From NCBI GenBank assembly GCA_035515795.1, contig DATJAY010000035.1:284048-348047 (forward strand): DNA of 64,000 nucleotides, in the 5' to 3' direction. The stretch's first letter is position 1. Every line of letters starts with the position of its first letter. Under the pieces are notes generated by a model. That model was not told where the DNA came from. It was given only the letters and a program-made list of their open reading frames with translations, and searched no databases. Below, one piece after another: positions 1 to 8,420 of this stretch. The position numbers and the translations under genes were made by a program. Origin of the DNA: Candidatus Acidiferrales bacterium. GTDB lineage: Bacteria > Bacteroidota > Ignavibacteria > Kryptoniales > JAKASW01.

Positions 1-54
1 CGTTTCATCTATGAGTCCTCATTAGGTATATTTTTTCTCAAAAAAGGACCAACC

Positions 55-402
55 ATGTTTGAACACAGGAAGGAACCGCTTCTTCCAAGGCGCAAATATG
101 TGCACAGAGTGACGGTGCACGGCTTTTTTGCTCTGGCAGTAATTCTCCTCTCCCTGACCATTGGAATACTCGGATATCATATTCTTGAGGGATTACGATG
201 GATCGATGCGACAGTAAATGCTGCAATGATACTGGGAGGCATGGGACCGGTGAATGAGCTTCACACAAATGCAGGAAAACTATTCGCCTCAGCTTACGCT
301 CTTTTTTCGGGAATGGTTTTCTTGGCCGCAGCCGGCATTCTCTTCGCACCGACGTTCCACCGGTTTCTGCATAAGTTTCATTTGGATGACGGAAGCAAAT
401 AA
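55..402 (+). CDS. Small two-helix membrane protein, function unknown
   Basis: A 115-residue protein with a basic N-terminus and two hydrophobic helices, roughly residues 22-42 and 78-99. It ends in a His-rich cytoplasmic-looking tail (FHRFLHKFHLDD). Between the helices is a pore-loop-like stretch (WIDATVNAAMILGGMGPV). It sits where a two-TM potassium channel carries its selectivity filter, but the TVGYG motif is absent. Some similar proteins are, from memory, labelled ion-channel-like; I cannot confirm that and do not assign a transport role. The ATG at 55 follows an AAGGA ribosome-binding site at 45-49. It stands alone, in the same direction as ilvD but 170 bases upstream of it. The coding call is good because start, RBS, helices and conserved-looking ends agree; the function call is open. 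Confidence 0.75.
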   Translation: MFEHRKEPLLPRRKYVHRVTVHGFFALAVILLSLTIGILGYHILEGLRWIDATVNAAMILGGMGPVNELHTNAGKLFASAYALFSGMVFLAAAGILFAPTFHRFLHKFHLDDGSK

Positions 403-504
403 AAGAGCAAGAGTCGTCAGTTTATGCTCGTTGGGATGTTTGTGCGGGCTGCCCGGAATTTCTGAACTTCGCGAACATGAATTCGGGAGGTACTGAACTC
501 ACTT

Positions 505-534
505 TTGAATTTTGAATCCTCTATTGTTTATATT
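505..534 (+). promoter_or_regulatory. Candidate sigma70-type promoter of ilvD
   Basis: TTGAAT at 505-510 and TATATT at 529-534 are separated by 18 bases and lie about 40 bases upstream of the ilvD start. The region is AT-rich, so chance matches are likely. This is a motif match only. Confidence 0.3.
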
Positions 535-572
535 GAATTGAAAATCAACGAAACTAACCCTGGAGAATAACA

Positions 573-2255
573 ATGCAAAGTGGTTTGAATAAATATAGTT
601 CACGATTAACGCAACGACTTTCTCAGGCCGCATCTCAAGCCATGCTGTACGGCACCGGCTTGAAAGAAGAAGACATGAACAAGCCGCAGGTCGGAATTGC
701 CAGCATGGGTTGGGAGGGTAACACCTGCAATATGCATCTTAATGACCTGGCAAGAATTGTGAAGCAGGGTGTTGAGGATGCGGGGCTTGTCGGCCTGATT
801 TTTCACACAATCGGCGTCAGCGATGGAATCTCGATGGGAACCGAAGGAATGAAATCGTCGCTCCCTTCGAGAGAGATTATCGCAGACTCCATCGAAGCCG
901 TCATGCGTGCACAGTGGTACGATGCAAACGTTTCTATTCCTGGCTGCGACAAGAATATGCCGGGCTGCGTCATGGCAATGGCAAGACTCAACCGCCCAAG
1001 TCTGATGGTCTATGGTGGTACAATAAGGGCGGGCCATTGGAACGGAAGAAAACTAGATATTGTCTCCGTCTTTGAATCCTACGGCGAATATATCGCGGGA
1101 AACCTAAAAGAAAGCGAATTCAAAGAAGTGATCCAGCATGCATGCCCCGGTCCTGGGGCCTGCGGCGGAATGTATACAGCCAATACAATGGGGACGGCGA
1201 TCGAAACGCTCGGCATGACTTTGCCATACAGCTCATCTCTTCCTGCGGACAGCGAAGCAAAAAAGAAGGAGTGTCTCGCTGCCGGAAGGGCGGTATTAAA
1301 CTTGCTTGAAAAGGATCTCAAGCCCCGCGACATAATGACAAAGCGGTCGTTTATCAATGCAATCACCATGGTTACCGCGCTCGGCGGTTCGACGAATGCG
1401 GTGCTCCATCTTATCGCCATCGCGAAAAATGTTGGAGTGGGATTGACGATCAAAGATTTTCAGAAAGTCAGCGACCGTGTACCGTACATTGCCGAATTAA
1501 AGCCAAGCGGGAAGTTTGTGATGGAAGATGTGAACGATATAGGTGGAATTCCAGCTGTCCAGAAGATGCTTCTTAGGGAAGGACTCCTGGACGGGAATTG
1601 CATGACTGTCACCGGTAGAACATTAGGTGAAAACATAGAGAACGTCGCAGACCTGTCTGCAGGCCAGAAAATAATCCATACACTTTCAGACCCGATTAAG
1701 GAAAGCGGACACATCCAGATTCTCTACGGCAATCTCGCAGAGGAGGGCGCCGTCGCAAAAATTACGGGCAAGGAAGGGCTGAAATTCTCCGGACCCGCAA
1801 AAGTTTTCAATTCCGAAGAAGAAACCCTTGCGGCGCTCGAAAAGAAAAAAATCAAGCCTGGAGACGTGGTGGTCATCAGGTACGAAGGACCAAGGGGCGG
1901 GCCTGGAATGCGAGAGATGTTGACCGTTACTTCTGCCATCATGGGAGCCGGCCTCGGAAAAAGCGTCGCCTTGATAACCGACGGACGTTTCTCCGGCGGC
2001 ACACACGGCTTCGTTGTGGGACACGTTTCGCCAGAGGCGCAGATGGGTGGCGGTATCGCAATCGTTAAAAATGGAGACCGCATAACCATTGACGCGCAGA
2101 AGAATGCAATCACGCTCGAAATTTCCAAGAAAGAGTTTGCAGCGCGAATGAGGAAATGGAAAGCGCCGCCGATCAAATTCAAGAGCGGAATGCTTTACAA
2201 ATATATCAGGAGTGTTTCATCTGCATCGGAAGGATGTGTAACGGATCGCGACTGA
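573..2255 (+). CDS. ilvD: Dihydroxy-acid dehydratase
   Basis: This 560-residue protein has the full family length. It dehydrates 2,3-dihydroxy-isovalerate and 2,3-dihydroxy-3-methylvalerate to the 2-oxo acids, the third common step of branched-chain amino-acid synthesis, using an Fe-S cluster and Mg2+ in the cytoplasm. Candidate cluster cysteines are visible at Cys52 (NTCNMHL), Cys125 (CDKNMPGC) and Cys197 ([12 protein letters not shown]). The [10 protein letters not shown] motif and the C-terminal swivelling-domain motif [19 protein letters not shown] are present. In the usual GGPIAL segment the proline is replaced (GGGIAI). The ATG follows a GGAG sequence. No ilvB, ilvN, ilvC or leu gene lies beside it, so the rest of the pathway must be elsewhere. 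A terminator hairpin follows the gene. Confidence 0.97.
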   Translation: MQSGLNKYSSRLTQRLSQAASQAMLYGTGLKEEDMNKPQVGIASMGWEGNTCNMHLNDLARIVKQGVEDAGLVGLIFHTIGVSDGISMGTEGMKSSLPSREIIADSIEAVMRAQWYDANVSIPGCDKNMPGCVMAMARLNRPSLMVYGGTIRAGHWNGRKLDIVSVFESYGEYIAGNLKESEFKEVIQHACPGPGACGGMYTANTMGTAIETLGMTLPYSSSLPADSEAKKKECLAAGRAVLNLLEKDLKPRDIMTKRSFINAITMVTALGGSTNAVLHLIAIAKNVGVGLTIKDFQKVSDRVPYIAELKPSGKFVMEDVNDIGGIPAVQKMLLREGLLDGNCMTVTGRTLGENIENVADLSAGQKIIHTLSDPIKESGHIQILYGNLAEEGAVAKITGKEGLKFSGPAKVFNSEEETLAALEKKKIKPGDVVVIRYEGPRGGPGMREMLTVTSAIMGAGLGKSVALITDGRFSGGTHGFVVGHVSPEAQMGGGIAIVKNGDRITIDAQKNAITLEISKKEFAARMRKWKAPPIKFKSGMLYKYIRSVSSASEGCVTDRD

Positions 2256-2281
2256 GATAGGACGCAAGATCTAAACTATTT

Positions 2282-2312
2282 GCGGAGATTGTTAAGCCGG
2301 TCTCCGCTTTTT
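2282..2312 (+). terminator. Rho-independent terminator after ilvD
   Basis: A perfect 7-bp stem (GCGGAGA / TCTCCGC) with a 12-base loop is followed by TTTTT. It lies in the gap between the convergent ilvD and yidC genes and is oriented for ilvD; there is no T-run for the minus strand. Confidence 0.75.
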
Positions 2313-2337
2313 ATGTTCGGACGTTCATCACGCCCTC

Positions 2338-4173
2338 TCACATATTTCTTCTCATGAATCTATTCCCCATCGGGGGTCTGACGGGCCTCGTTCTCTTGGC
2401 AACCGCGGGCTTCAGCAACAGTTCCTCCTGTGGCTTTTTGTTCATCAGATATTGCTGCCCTATCGATAACAGGTTAAAAACGAAGTAATACAGGTTGAGT
2501 CCCGACGGAAAATTATTGAACAGAAGCCAGAACATCACAGGCATGAACCACACCATGAATTGCTGCCTCGGATCCTTCATGCTCATCTTCTGCTGAACGA
2601 ACATCGTGATTGCCATGAGCAGCGCGAGGCCACTTACCTGGCTTAGACCTACGAAGGGAATCGTGAAGGGAAGGTGCATTATCGTATCGGGAACAGATAA
2701 ATCCTTGATCCACCATACGAAGTGAGATTGCCTCAGTGCAATGTTGCTTCGGAAAATCGCCCAGAGTGCGTACAGAATCGGCATCTGAAGTATCATCGGA
2801 AGACATCCGCCCATTGGGTTTATCTTATATTCCTTATAAAGATTCATCACTGCCTGATTCATCTTTTGCGGATCTTCCTTGTACTTTTCTTTGATCTCAT
2901 TCATCATTGGTTGCAGCGCCTGCATCTTTCTCATCGACTTCATGCTGCTCGCGGTCAGCGGGTTCAAGAGGAGCTTCAATAGAATCGAGAAGATAATTAT
3001 AGCAACCCCGTAGTTGGGAATGAATAAATGTATGAATTGAAATGCGGGCAACATCACATACTCGCCGATCGGTCGAATAATCCAGCGCCAGCCAAGCCCG
3101 ACAGTCTCTTCAAGCCCGACATTATAGGATTTCAACAGTCGGTAGTCCAGCGGTCCGACGTAGACCATAAAGGAATCTGCCTGATAAGGTTGACCTTCAA
3201 ATCTCATTTGAAGAGCCGTATAATAGCTCCTGACAAGTCCGTTGTCCGGCGCCTTTGCTGCCGTCCCCTGCAGGTAAGCGCCGTCTGCAGACTTACCCAT
3301 TGGTACTATTGCGGCTGTGAAATACTTTGTCGTTTGAGAAACCCATCCCGTATTCCCGCTTAGCTCCTGTCTCGCGGTCTCATTCAGCTTCGACGCTTCC
3401 AGCGTCGATACGTCACCACCGATATAAGCATAAGACGTGGAGAAGCTCGACTCATCTACACTATTTGCCTCCGTATAATTCAGCCCGTGTTCCCATGTAA
3501 CCTGGTACTCGTAATTTGCAATGTAGCGATCCATGTTACGAAACACAAAATCGGAGCCGAAATCATACACTCCGCCTTTAAACGAAAACTCGCGGACAAT
3601 TTGTGCCGAGTCACCGACATTCGCACTGAACGAAATCCTGCACCGCTGGCTGTCAGAAAGCGTGACCACCTCTCCGTCACGGTGCGGAGAATCAAAATAA
3701 AGATCTTTTGTGTCAATGAGTTTGCCGTCCATCGTTTGGAATAGAAGGCTATAGTCACCATTATACAAATAATTAACCAGCTGGACCTGCTTCCCACGCC
3801 ACGTATTGAACTTCGTCAACGACCAGCTCTTTAACATTCCCCCTTCAGCTGTCAGAACGGCAGTATAAAGACTTGTCTTGATCGTGATCGTCTTCGTTAC
3901 CCCTTTCGTAAGGGGCGCAAATGTCTTTCCATAAACTCTCTGTGCGGCGGTGTCACTCGGCAAATTTGATTTCACTGTTGCGCCAGTTTCCTCAGATCGC
4001 TTTTCATACGAAGATCTTGGCGGCGATGCCGATTCTTTGTTGTTTCCTTGTGAGAGTTGAGTTTGGTCTGTCTGCTGCGCGGTCCGAGCCGGCTGCTTGG
4101 GTGTATTGAAATACATCCACACCAATAGTACTAATGTGATCAAAACGATACCGATAGTTTCTGTCTTGCCCAT
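2338..4173 (-). CDS. yidC: Membrane protein insertase YidC
   Basis: This 611-residue protein is the length of the Gram-negative YidC form. It inserts and folds inner-membrane proteins, alone or with Sec. An N-terminal signal-anchor helix (residues 5-23) is followed by a Ser/Gln-rich linker and a large periplasmic beta-domain to about residue 350. The conserved C-terminal insertase core has five helices in all. The core shows the cytoplasmic hairpin (PMMNEIKEKYKEDPQKMNQA), the NPMGGCLPMILQMPILYAL segment and a basic C-terminal tail (RTRPVRPPMGNRFMRRNM) of the kind that contacts ribosomes. AAGGAAA precedes the ATG. The gene follows yidD by 10 bases in the classical rpmH-rnpA-yidD-yidC order. 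Confidence 0.97.
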   Translation of the reverse strand: MGKTETIGIVLITLVLLVWMYFNTPKQPARTAQQTDQTQLSQGNNKESASPPRSSYEKRSEETGATVKSNLPSDTAAQRVYGKTFAPLTKGVTKTITIKTSLYTAVLTAEGGMLKSWSLTKFNTWRGKQVQLVNYLYNGDYSLLFQTMDGKLIDTKDLYFDSPHRDGEVVTLSDSQRCRISFSANVGDSAQIVREFSFKGGVYDFGSDFVFRNMDRYIANYEYQVTWEHGLNYTEANSVDESSFSTSYAYIGGDVSTLEASKLNETARQELSGNTGWVSQTTKYFTAAIVPMGKSADGAYLQGTAAKAPDNGLVRSYYTALQMRFEGQPYQADSFMVYVGPLDYRLLKSYNVGLEETVGLGWRWIIRPIGEYVMLPAFQFIHLFIPNYGVAIIIFSILLKLLLNPLTASSMKSMRKMQALQPMMNEIKEKYKEDPQKMNQAVMNLYKEYKINPMGGCLPMILQMPILYALWAIFRSNIALRQSHFVWWIKDLSVPDTIMHLPFTIPFVGLSQVSGLALLMAITMFVQQKMSMKDPRQQFMVWFMPVMFWLLFNNFPSGLNLYYFVFNLLSIGQQYLMNKKPQEELLLKPAVAKRTRPVRPPMGNRFMRRNM

Positions 4174-4183
4174 CTTGTTTCCT

Positions 4184-4444
4184 TTACTTCACCGGATCAA
4201 ATCCGCCCCTGCCGAATGGATTGCATCGTACCACTCTCCATAAACTGAGTAACATTCCCCTGACAAAACCATGTGCACGGAAAGCGTCGATCGAATATGA
4301 CGAGCAGCTCGGATAAAATCTACATGATGCCGGAAGGAGCGGTGAGACTAACTTCTTGTAGATTGAAATTCCACCGATCGCTGCCTTGCTAGGCAGACTG
4401 ATTACCAATTCTAAGAAGGAATTCCTCGAAATCTTTTTCAACAT
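4184..4444 (-). CDS. yidD: Membrane protein insertion efficiency factor YidD
   Basis: An 86-residue protein of the YidD family (formerly UPF0161/DUF37), a small inner-surface membrane protein that helps YidC-dependent insertion. The family signature is clear: SPLLPASCRFYPSCSSYSIDAF, then the GFVRG, RCNPFGRGGFDPV tail (split here for length). The ATG at 4444 lies inside rnpA, giving a 56-base overlap. A shorter product starting near the conserved LVISLPSK would need a rare start codon, so the ATG was kept. Co-translation with rnpA is likely. Confidence 0.93.
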   Translation of the reverse strand: MLKKISRNSFLELVISLPSKAAIGGISIYKKLVSPLLPASCRFYPSCSSYSIDAFRAHGFVRGMLLSLWRVVRCNPFGRGGFDPVK

Positions 4445-4799
4445 CTTTCAATATTATGGTTGGCGTTGTATAATTGCCATTAAGTACTATATCAAGACCT
4501 AATTTCTTCCCACAGATTAACTGTCTTAATTTATCATAGTTCTGTCTGAAGACCTCTCTCATAAGTCGCTTCATGCGGTTTCGATCAACTGCCCTTCTTA
4601 CCTTCTTCGATGTGGTGAAGGCAACTCTCACAAAATGCTTTTTGTGATTAAATATATATATGGCAGAAACATACTTCCCGGTTGAGCGCTTTCCGTTTTT
4701 AAGTATTTCTCCAATATCTCTCGATGACCGGATTATTATCTCCCCGCGAAGTGGTTTTTGCTTAAGTGTATCTACAATCGTTGCCTTATTTTTCGTCAC
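4389..4799 (-). CDS. rnpA: Ribonuclease P protein component
   Basis: RnpA is the protein subunit of RNase P, which with its catalytic RNA removes 5' leaders from pre-tRNAs. The signature [18 protein letters not shown] and the aromatic/basic beta-sheet face are clear. The start is ambiguous. A GTG at 4797-4799 gives 136 residues and overlaps the rpmH stop by 14 bases. An in-frame ATG at 4877, deep inside rpmH, would give 162 residues with an N-terminal extension made from the alternate reading frame of rpmH. No strong Shine-Dalgarno precedes either. The usual family length of about 110-135 favours GTG. The long form is known in Thermus, where rnpA overlaps rpmH, so it is not excluded. The 3' end overlaps yidD by 56 bases. 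Confidence 0.92.
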   Translation of the reverse strand: MTKNKATIVDTLKQKPLRGEIIIRSSRDIGEILKNGKRSTGKYVSAIYIFNHKKHFVRVAFTTSKKVRRAVDRNRMKRLMREVFRQNYDKLRQLICGKKLGLDIVLNGNYTTPTIILKDVEKDFEEFLLRIGNQSA

Positions 4800-4932
4800 T
4801 GACAGTGAGACGCCATCTGCCCTTCGCCCGTCTCCGCGCCAAAACCTTTCGGCCTGTTTTGCTTCGCATCTTAGCACGAAATCCGTGGGTTCTTTTCTTA
4901 CGCGTGTTATGTGGTTGAAATGTCCTTTTCAT
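4786..4932 (-). CDS. rpmH: Large ribosomal subunit protein bL34
   Basis: A 48-residue highly basic protein beginning [18 protein letters not shown] and containing the conserved [18 protein letters not shown] block, the hallmark of L34. It lies buried in the 50S subunit near the exit tunnel. An upstream in-frame extension of 43 residues exists but does not resemble L34, so the ATG at 4932 is the start. It is the first gene of the minus-strand block leaving the origin, and its 3' end overlaps rnpA. Confidence 0.97.
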   Translation of the reverse strand: MKRTFQPHNTRKKRTHGFRAKMRSKTGRKVLARRRAKGRWRLTVSDEK

Positions 4933-5468
4933 TAAAGAGCTCCATAAATTTGTCCATTTGCCGTTTAAGATAGTTCGGTAATCTGTAAAATTCAAGGTTT
5001 TAGGGCAACGAGGGAGAAGATCAGGGGTTTTCCACAAAATATTTCCACTTTTCCACAACACCCTTCAATTCACGCAATTTTGCTCTGTTTTACGTGTTTA
5101 ACCGTGATTCTGAAAACGCTGGCGACAAAATTGATCGTCCTCGTAATTCGCTGCTAATCAACACCTTACAGGAACAGCTAATCAGATGTGTCATCTTGTT
5201 TTTCCACATTCCCTTTATTATTATTGAGAGTAATATTCCTGCGTGGTTTGGTGTGGATAACATGTGGAGACCTTGAGTTTTTGCACTCTTTTTTAGCGTT
5301 GTTCATTAAGTCTTGAACTGAAAGGTTTTCCCCAGCCATGTTAAATAGATATTACTTGACGTGTAAGCGATTGACGAGTAAGGAGTTGAGAGATGTTTCC
5401 TATGTTGATAACGCTGTTAGTAATGTGGAAAATCTCAGAATTCTAACAAGAGGAGGGAGAGGTCTTTG
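4933..5468. other. Probable chromosomal replication origin (oriC), rpmH-dnaA intergenic region
   Basis: This 536-base non-coding stretch separates divergent rpmH and dnaA, the classical position of bacterial oriC. Sites resembling the DnaA box TTATCCACA are: TTTTCCACA at 5028-5036, 5049-5057 and 5200-5208 on the plus strand; a perfect box at 5252-5260 on the minus strand; and TTTTCCACA on the minus strand at 5424-5432. An AT-rich patch at about 5209-5240 could be an unwinding element. The dnaA ribosome-binding site (AGGAGGGAG, about 5450-5458) is at the right end. Origin identity is inferred from context and box clustering; GC-skew was not computed. Confidence 0.75.
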
Positions 5469-6866
5469 ATGGAGACGGCAACTGATGTTAGGGGGACGTG
5501 GGAAGAATGCATGAAGCTCATTCACGGACAAGTAAACAATCTGAGTTACAAGACGTGGTTCGAACCGGTGATCCCCGTGGCACTGAAGGAGAAGAATCTG
5601 ATTCTGCGGGTTCCGAGCCAGTTCTTTCACGATTGGCTTGAAGAGCATTACGCTAGAGTCGTTTCTGAATCCGTGAGGACGGTGATTGGAGAAACCGCGA
5701 GGGTTGAGTATACAATTTCCGATGAGGATACAAGCGAGTCTGAGCCACAGTTTTATCGGCCATCAATGCCGAATCGTACAACCTTGCACGCGGAAAAAAT
5801 CGGCCCCCAAAAGGTAAACATCCGTGCCGCATTTGAAAGCAATCTCAATGCGCGTTACACATTTGAGAATTTTATCAAAGGAGACAGCAACCAGTTCGCG
5901 CGCGCTGCAGCTTATGCGGTTGCGAACAACCCTGCTGGGACCTCCTTTAATCCACTGGTAGTTTACGGGGGTGTTGGGCTCGGCAAAACCCATCTCATTC
6001 AGGCAATTGGAAATTTCGCGCAGCAATCCGGCAAAGCAGAACGTGTTCTCTATGTTTCAAGCGAACGATTCACGGTTGACTTCGTTGACGCGATTCAGAA
6101 AGACAAGGCAAACGAATTTTCTAACTTCTACCGCAGCATGGATATCCTCATTGTTGACGACATTCAGTTCTTTGCGGGAAAAGAAAAGACACAAGACACA
6201 TTCTTTCACACTTTCAATGCTCTCCATCAATCAGGGAAGCAGATCGTGTTATCCTCGGACAGACCGCCAAAGGAATTAAAAGGCGTTGATGACAGACTCG
6301 TCAGTAGATTCACGTGGGGATTAACCGTTGATATTCAACCCCCGGATCTGGAAACCAGGATCGCGATCCTGAGAAAGAAAAGTGAAGACGATGGCATCCA
6401 GATACCGGATGATGTTATCGAGTACGTGGCCGCAAATGTTACTTCAAACATCCGTGAACTTGAAGGTTGCTTGATCAGTATTCTGGCTAAGGCAAGCCTG
6501 AACAACCGCGAGATAAACGTTGAGTTGGGGAAGGAGGTCATTCGCAATCTCGCGGTTACAAGGAAAACCGCTGTTACCGTTGAAGATATTCAGAAAGTTG
6601 TTGCCTCCTTTTTCGATGTCAATGAAGAATCGCTTCGTGGGAAAACCAGAAAACAGGAGGTCGTAATTGCCCGCCAAACCGCAATGCACTTAACAAAGGA
6701 ACTAACACAACTGCCGCTTAAGACAATAGGAAGTCACTTCGGTGGCAGGGATCATTCAACCGTAATTTATGCGTGCCAGGTTATCTCAGACTATCTCTCG
6801 AATGACAAAAAATTCAGGGAGAAGTACGATAGGATCAAGAAGAAAATTGAGATGATCGGAATGTGA
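5469..6866 (+). CDS. dnaA: Chromosomal replication initiator protein DnaA
   Basis: DnaA (465 residues) binds DnaA boxes at oriC as an ATP-bound oligomer, melts the origin and recruits the helicase. Domain I (about 1-85) contains LSYKTWFEPVIPV. A short linker leads to the AAA+ core with Walker A (GGVGLGKTH), Walker B (ILIVDDIQFF) and sensor motifs. Domain IV ends with the DnaA-box-binding signature GGRDHSTVIYA. An in-frame TTG lies one codon upstream, but ATG at 5469 is better placed after AGGAGGGAG. Box-like sites on both sides of the gene suggest autoregulation, as in many bacteria; that is inference. Confidence 0.98.
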   Translation: METATDVRGTWEECMKLIHGQVNNLSYKTWFEPVIPVALKEKNLILRVPSQFFHDWLEEHYARVVSESVRTVIGETARVEYTISDEDTSESEPQFYRPSMPNRTTLHAEKIGPQKVNIRAAFESNLNARYTFENFIKGDSNQFARAAAYAVANNPAGTSFNPLVVYGGVGLGKTHLIQAIGNFAQQSGKAERVLYVSSERFTVDFVDAIQKDKANEFSNFYRSMDILIVDDIQFFAGKEKTQDTFFHTFNALHQSGKQIVLSSDRPPKELKGVDDRLVSRFTWGLTVDIQPPDLETRIAILRKKSEDDGIQIPDDVIEYVAANVTSNIRELEGCLISILAKASLNNREINVELGKEVIRNLAVTRKTAVTVEDIQKVVASFFDVNEESLRGKTRKQEVVIARQTAMHLTKELTQLPLKTIGSHFGGRDHSTVIYACQVISDYLSNDKKFREKYDRIKKKIEMIGM

Positions 6867-7267
6867 ATAACTTGTTTACTTGTATGTGAAGAAGTGCTCG
6901 ACCGATGTCAATATCTAATTCTTTTCCACAATGAAAAATACAAATAATCCTCGATGTTGACTACTTCTCGTTAATCAACATTCTATACTCACATCTTCTT
7001 TAAAACATCTCTCATGCTGTGATCCGTTAAATGACCGTCTTAATTGTAATTATAGTAAACTAATTTTCTTTTCAACATCCTAACACTCTTTATTCTTATT
7101 ATTCTTTTATATACATATAGATATATATTTATATTAATTGGGACTTTTCAACTGTCAGGTTGGATGACAGCATAACGGGTAAATTGAATTTTAGGCTCAA
7201 AAAGTGTAAATTTAAATAGAATTCGCAAGTTGCAATTGTCAATATTCTGTAAATAATGGAGGTGGAA
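6867..7267. other. dnaA-dnaN intergenic region with a DnaA box and AT-rich tract
   Basis: There is no gene in these 401 bases. A TTTTCCACA site lies at 6922-6930. It is followed at about 7040-7140 by a very AT-rich segment with alternating TA runs (TATATACATATAGATATATA). This could be a duplex-unwinding element or the second half of a bipartite origin. The region ends in the dnaN ribosome-binding site GGAGGTGG at 7258-7265. Confidence 0.55.
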
Positions 7268-8398
7268 ATGAAGTTCAAAGTAAATAGTAGAGAACTCCGA
7301 GATGCAATAGGGAAGATCATAGGTGTTGTACCGATTAGAACCACCATCCCTGCGATTGAAAATTTGCTTCTCGACGCGACCAAGAAAAAGCTTTCCATTT
7401 CCGCGACAGACCTTGAAATTTCAATGACAACTCAACTCGACATCGTGGACGGTGTTGACGGAAAGGTGACTGTAAACGCGAAAGAATTTTTCGACATTAT
7501 CCGCAATCTTGATGAATCGGAGATAGAAGTTTCCCTCGATGAAAATCTGAAGTTGTCCTTGAAAACGAAGTCGGGCTCCTACAGGTTTGCGTGCACGCCT
7601 GCGGAGGAATATCCGACGCTCCCTACAATCAGCGAAGGAGCAGAGACATCTTCGATTGCTACAGATATGTTGAGGAGCGTGATAGAAAAAACGATTTTTG
7701 CGGTATCCAAGGATGAACATCGTCGTTCAATGAACGGAGTGCTGTTTCTATTTTCTGGTAGGGGGGCAAAGATATACTCGACGGACGGGCACAGATTAGT
7801 TCGGATTGAGGACAAGGCACTTGTGGACAAACCACTGAAGAAAGAAGCGAACATTCAGGAGAAAGCACTTTCGCTGGCGGCAAAATGCTTCAGAGGAGCG
7901 AGCGTCGAGGTGACGATAGCGGATGAACACATCAAGCTAAAAGCAGGTGAGACAGAGCTGGTATCAAGGCTAATCAAGGAGCCTCACCCTGACTACGAGG
8001 CGGTCATACCCGGCGATATCGATAACAACAAGATAATGTCTGTCAGCAGGGGAGAGCTTCTCGAGAAAGTTAGACGGGTTGCGATACTTTCCGATTCCGT
8101 AAATCACCTCGTTAAGTTCACAATAGACAAAGACAACCTGACAATTTCTACGGAAGATACGGACAGAGGAGAAATGGGAGAAGAGCGGCTTCTAGTGCAA
8201 TGGAATGGTGGCGAGCAGATGAACATCGGGTTCAATTCTACTTATGTGACAGATGCGATGAACAGCATCGATGCGCAGAAAGTGAAATTTGCGTTTTCGA
8301 CATCGACGCGTGCCGCTACGATTAAGCCGATCTTGGAGAACGGAAAGGCTGGAGCGCAAGAGATGCTGGTTCTCGTAATGCCGTTGAGGTTGTCGTGA
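7268..8398 (+). CDS. dnaN: DNA polymerase III beta subunit (sliding clamp)
   Basis: This 376-residue clamp forms the homodimeric ring that tethers DNA polymerase III and other enzymes to DNA. Three repeated clamp folds span the chain. Typical segments are MKFKVNSRELRDAIGKI at the N-terminus, SSGTRAAT-like FSTSTRAATIKP near the end, and the C-terminal hydrophobic pocket strand ending VMPLRLS. An in-frame ATG exists four codons upstream, but it lies inside the GGAGGT ribosome-binding site, so ATG at 7268 is the start. recF follows after 22 bases. Confidence 0.97.
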   Translation: MKFKVNSRELRDAIGKIIGVVPIRTTIPAIENLLLDATKKKLSISATDLEISMTTQLDIVDGVDGKVTVNAKEFFDIIRNLDESEIEVSLDENLKLSLKTKSGSYRFACTPAEEYPTLPTISEGAETSSIATDMLRSVIEKTIFAVSKDEHRRSMNGVLFLFSGRGAKIYSTDGHRLVRIEDKALVDKPLKKEANIQEKALSLAAKCFRGASVEVTIADEHIKLKAGETELVSRLIKEPHPDYEAVIPGDIDNNKIMSVSRGELLEKVRRVAILSDSVNHLVKFTIDKDNLTISTEDTDRGEMGEERLLVQWNGGEQMNIGFNSTYVTDAMNSIDAQKVKFAFSTSTRAATIKPILENGKAGAQEMLVLVMPLRLS

Positions 8399-8420
8399 GG
8401 CTACCCAGGGGAGCCGATTA

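Noticed and set aside
5094-5276. 60-codon open frame within the oriC region
   Set aside because: It overlaps the DnaA boxes, has no ribosome-binding site and shows no protein-like composition.
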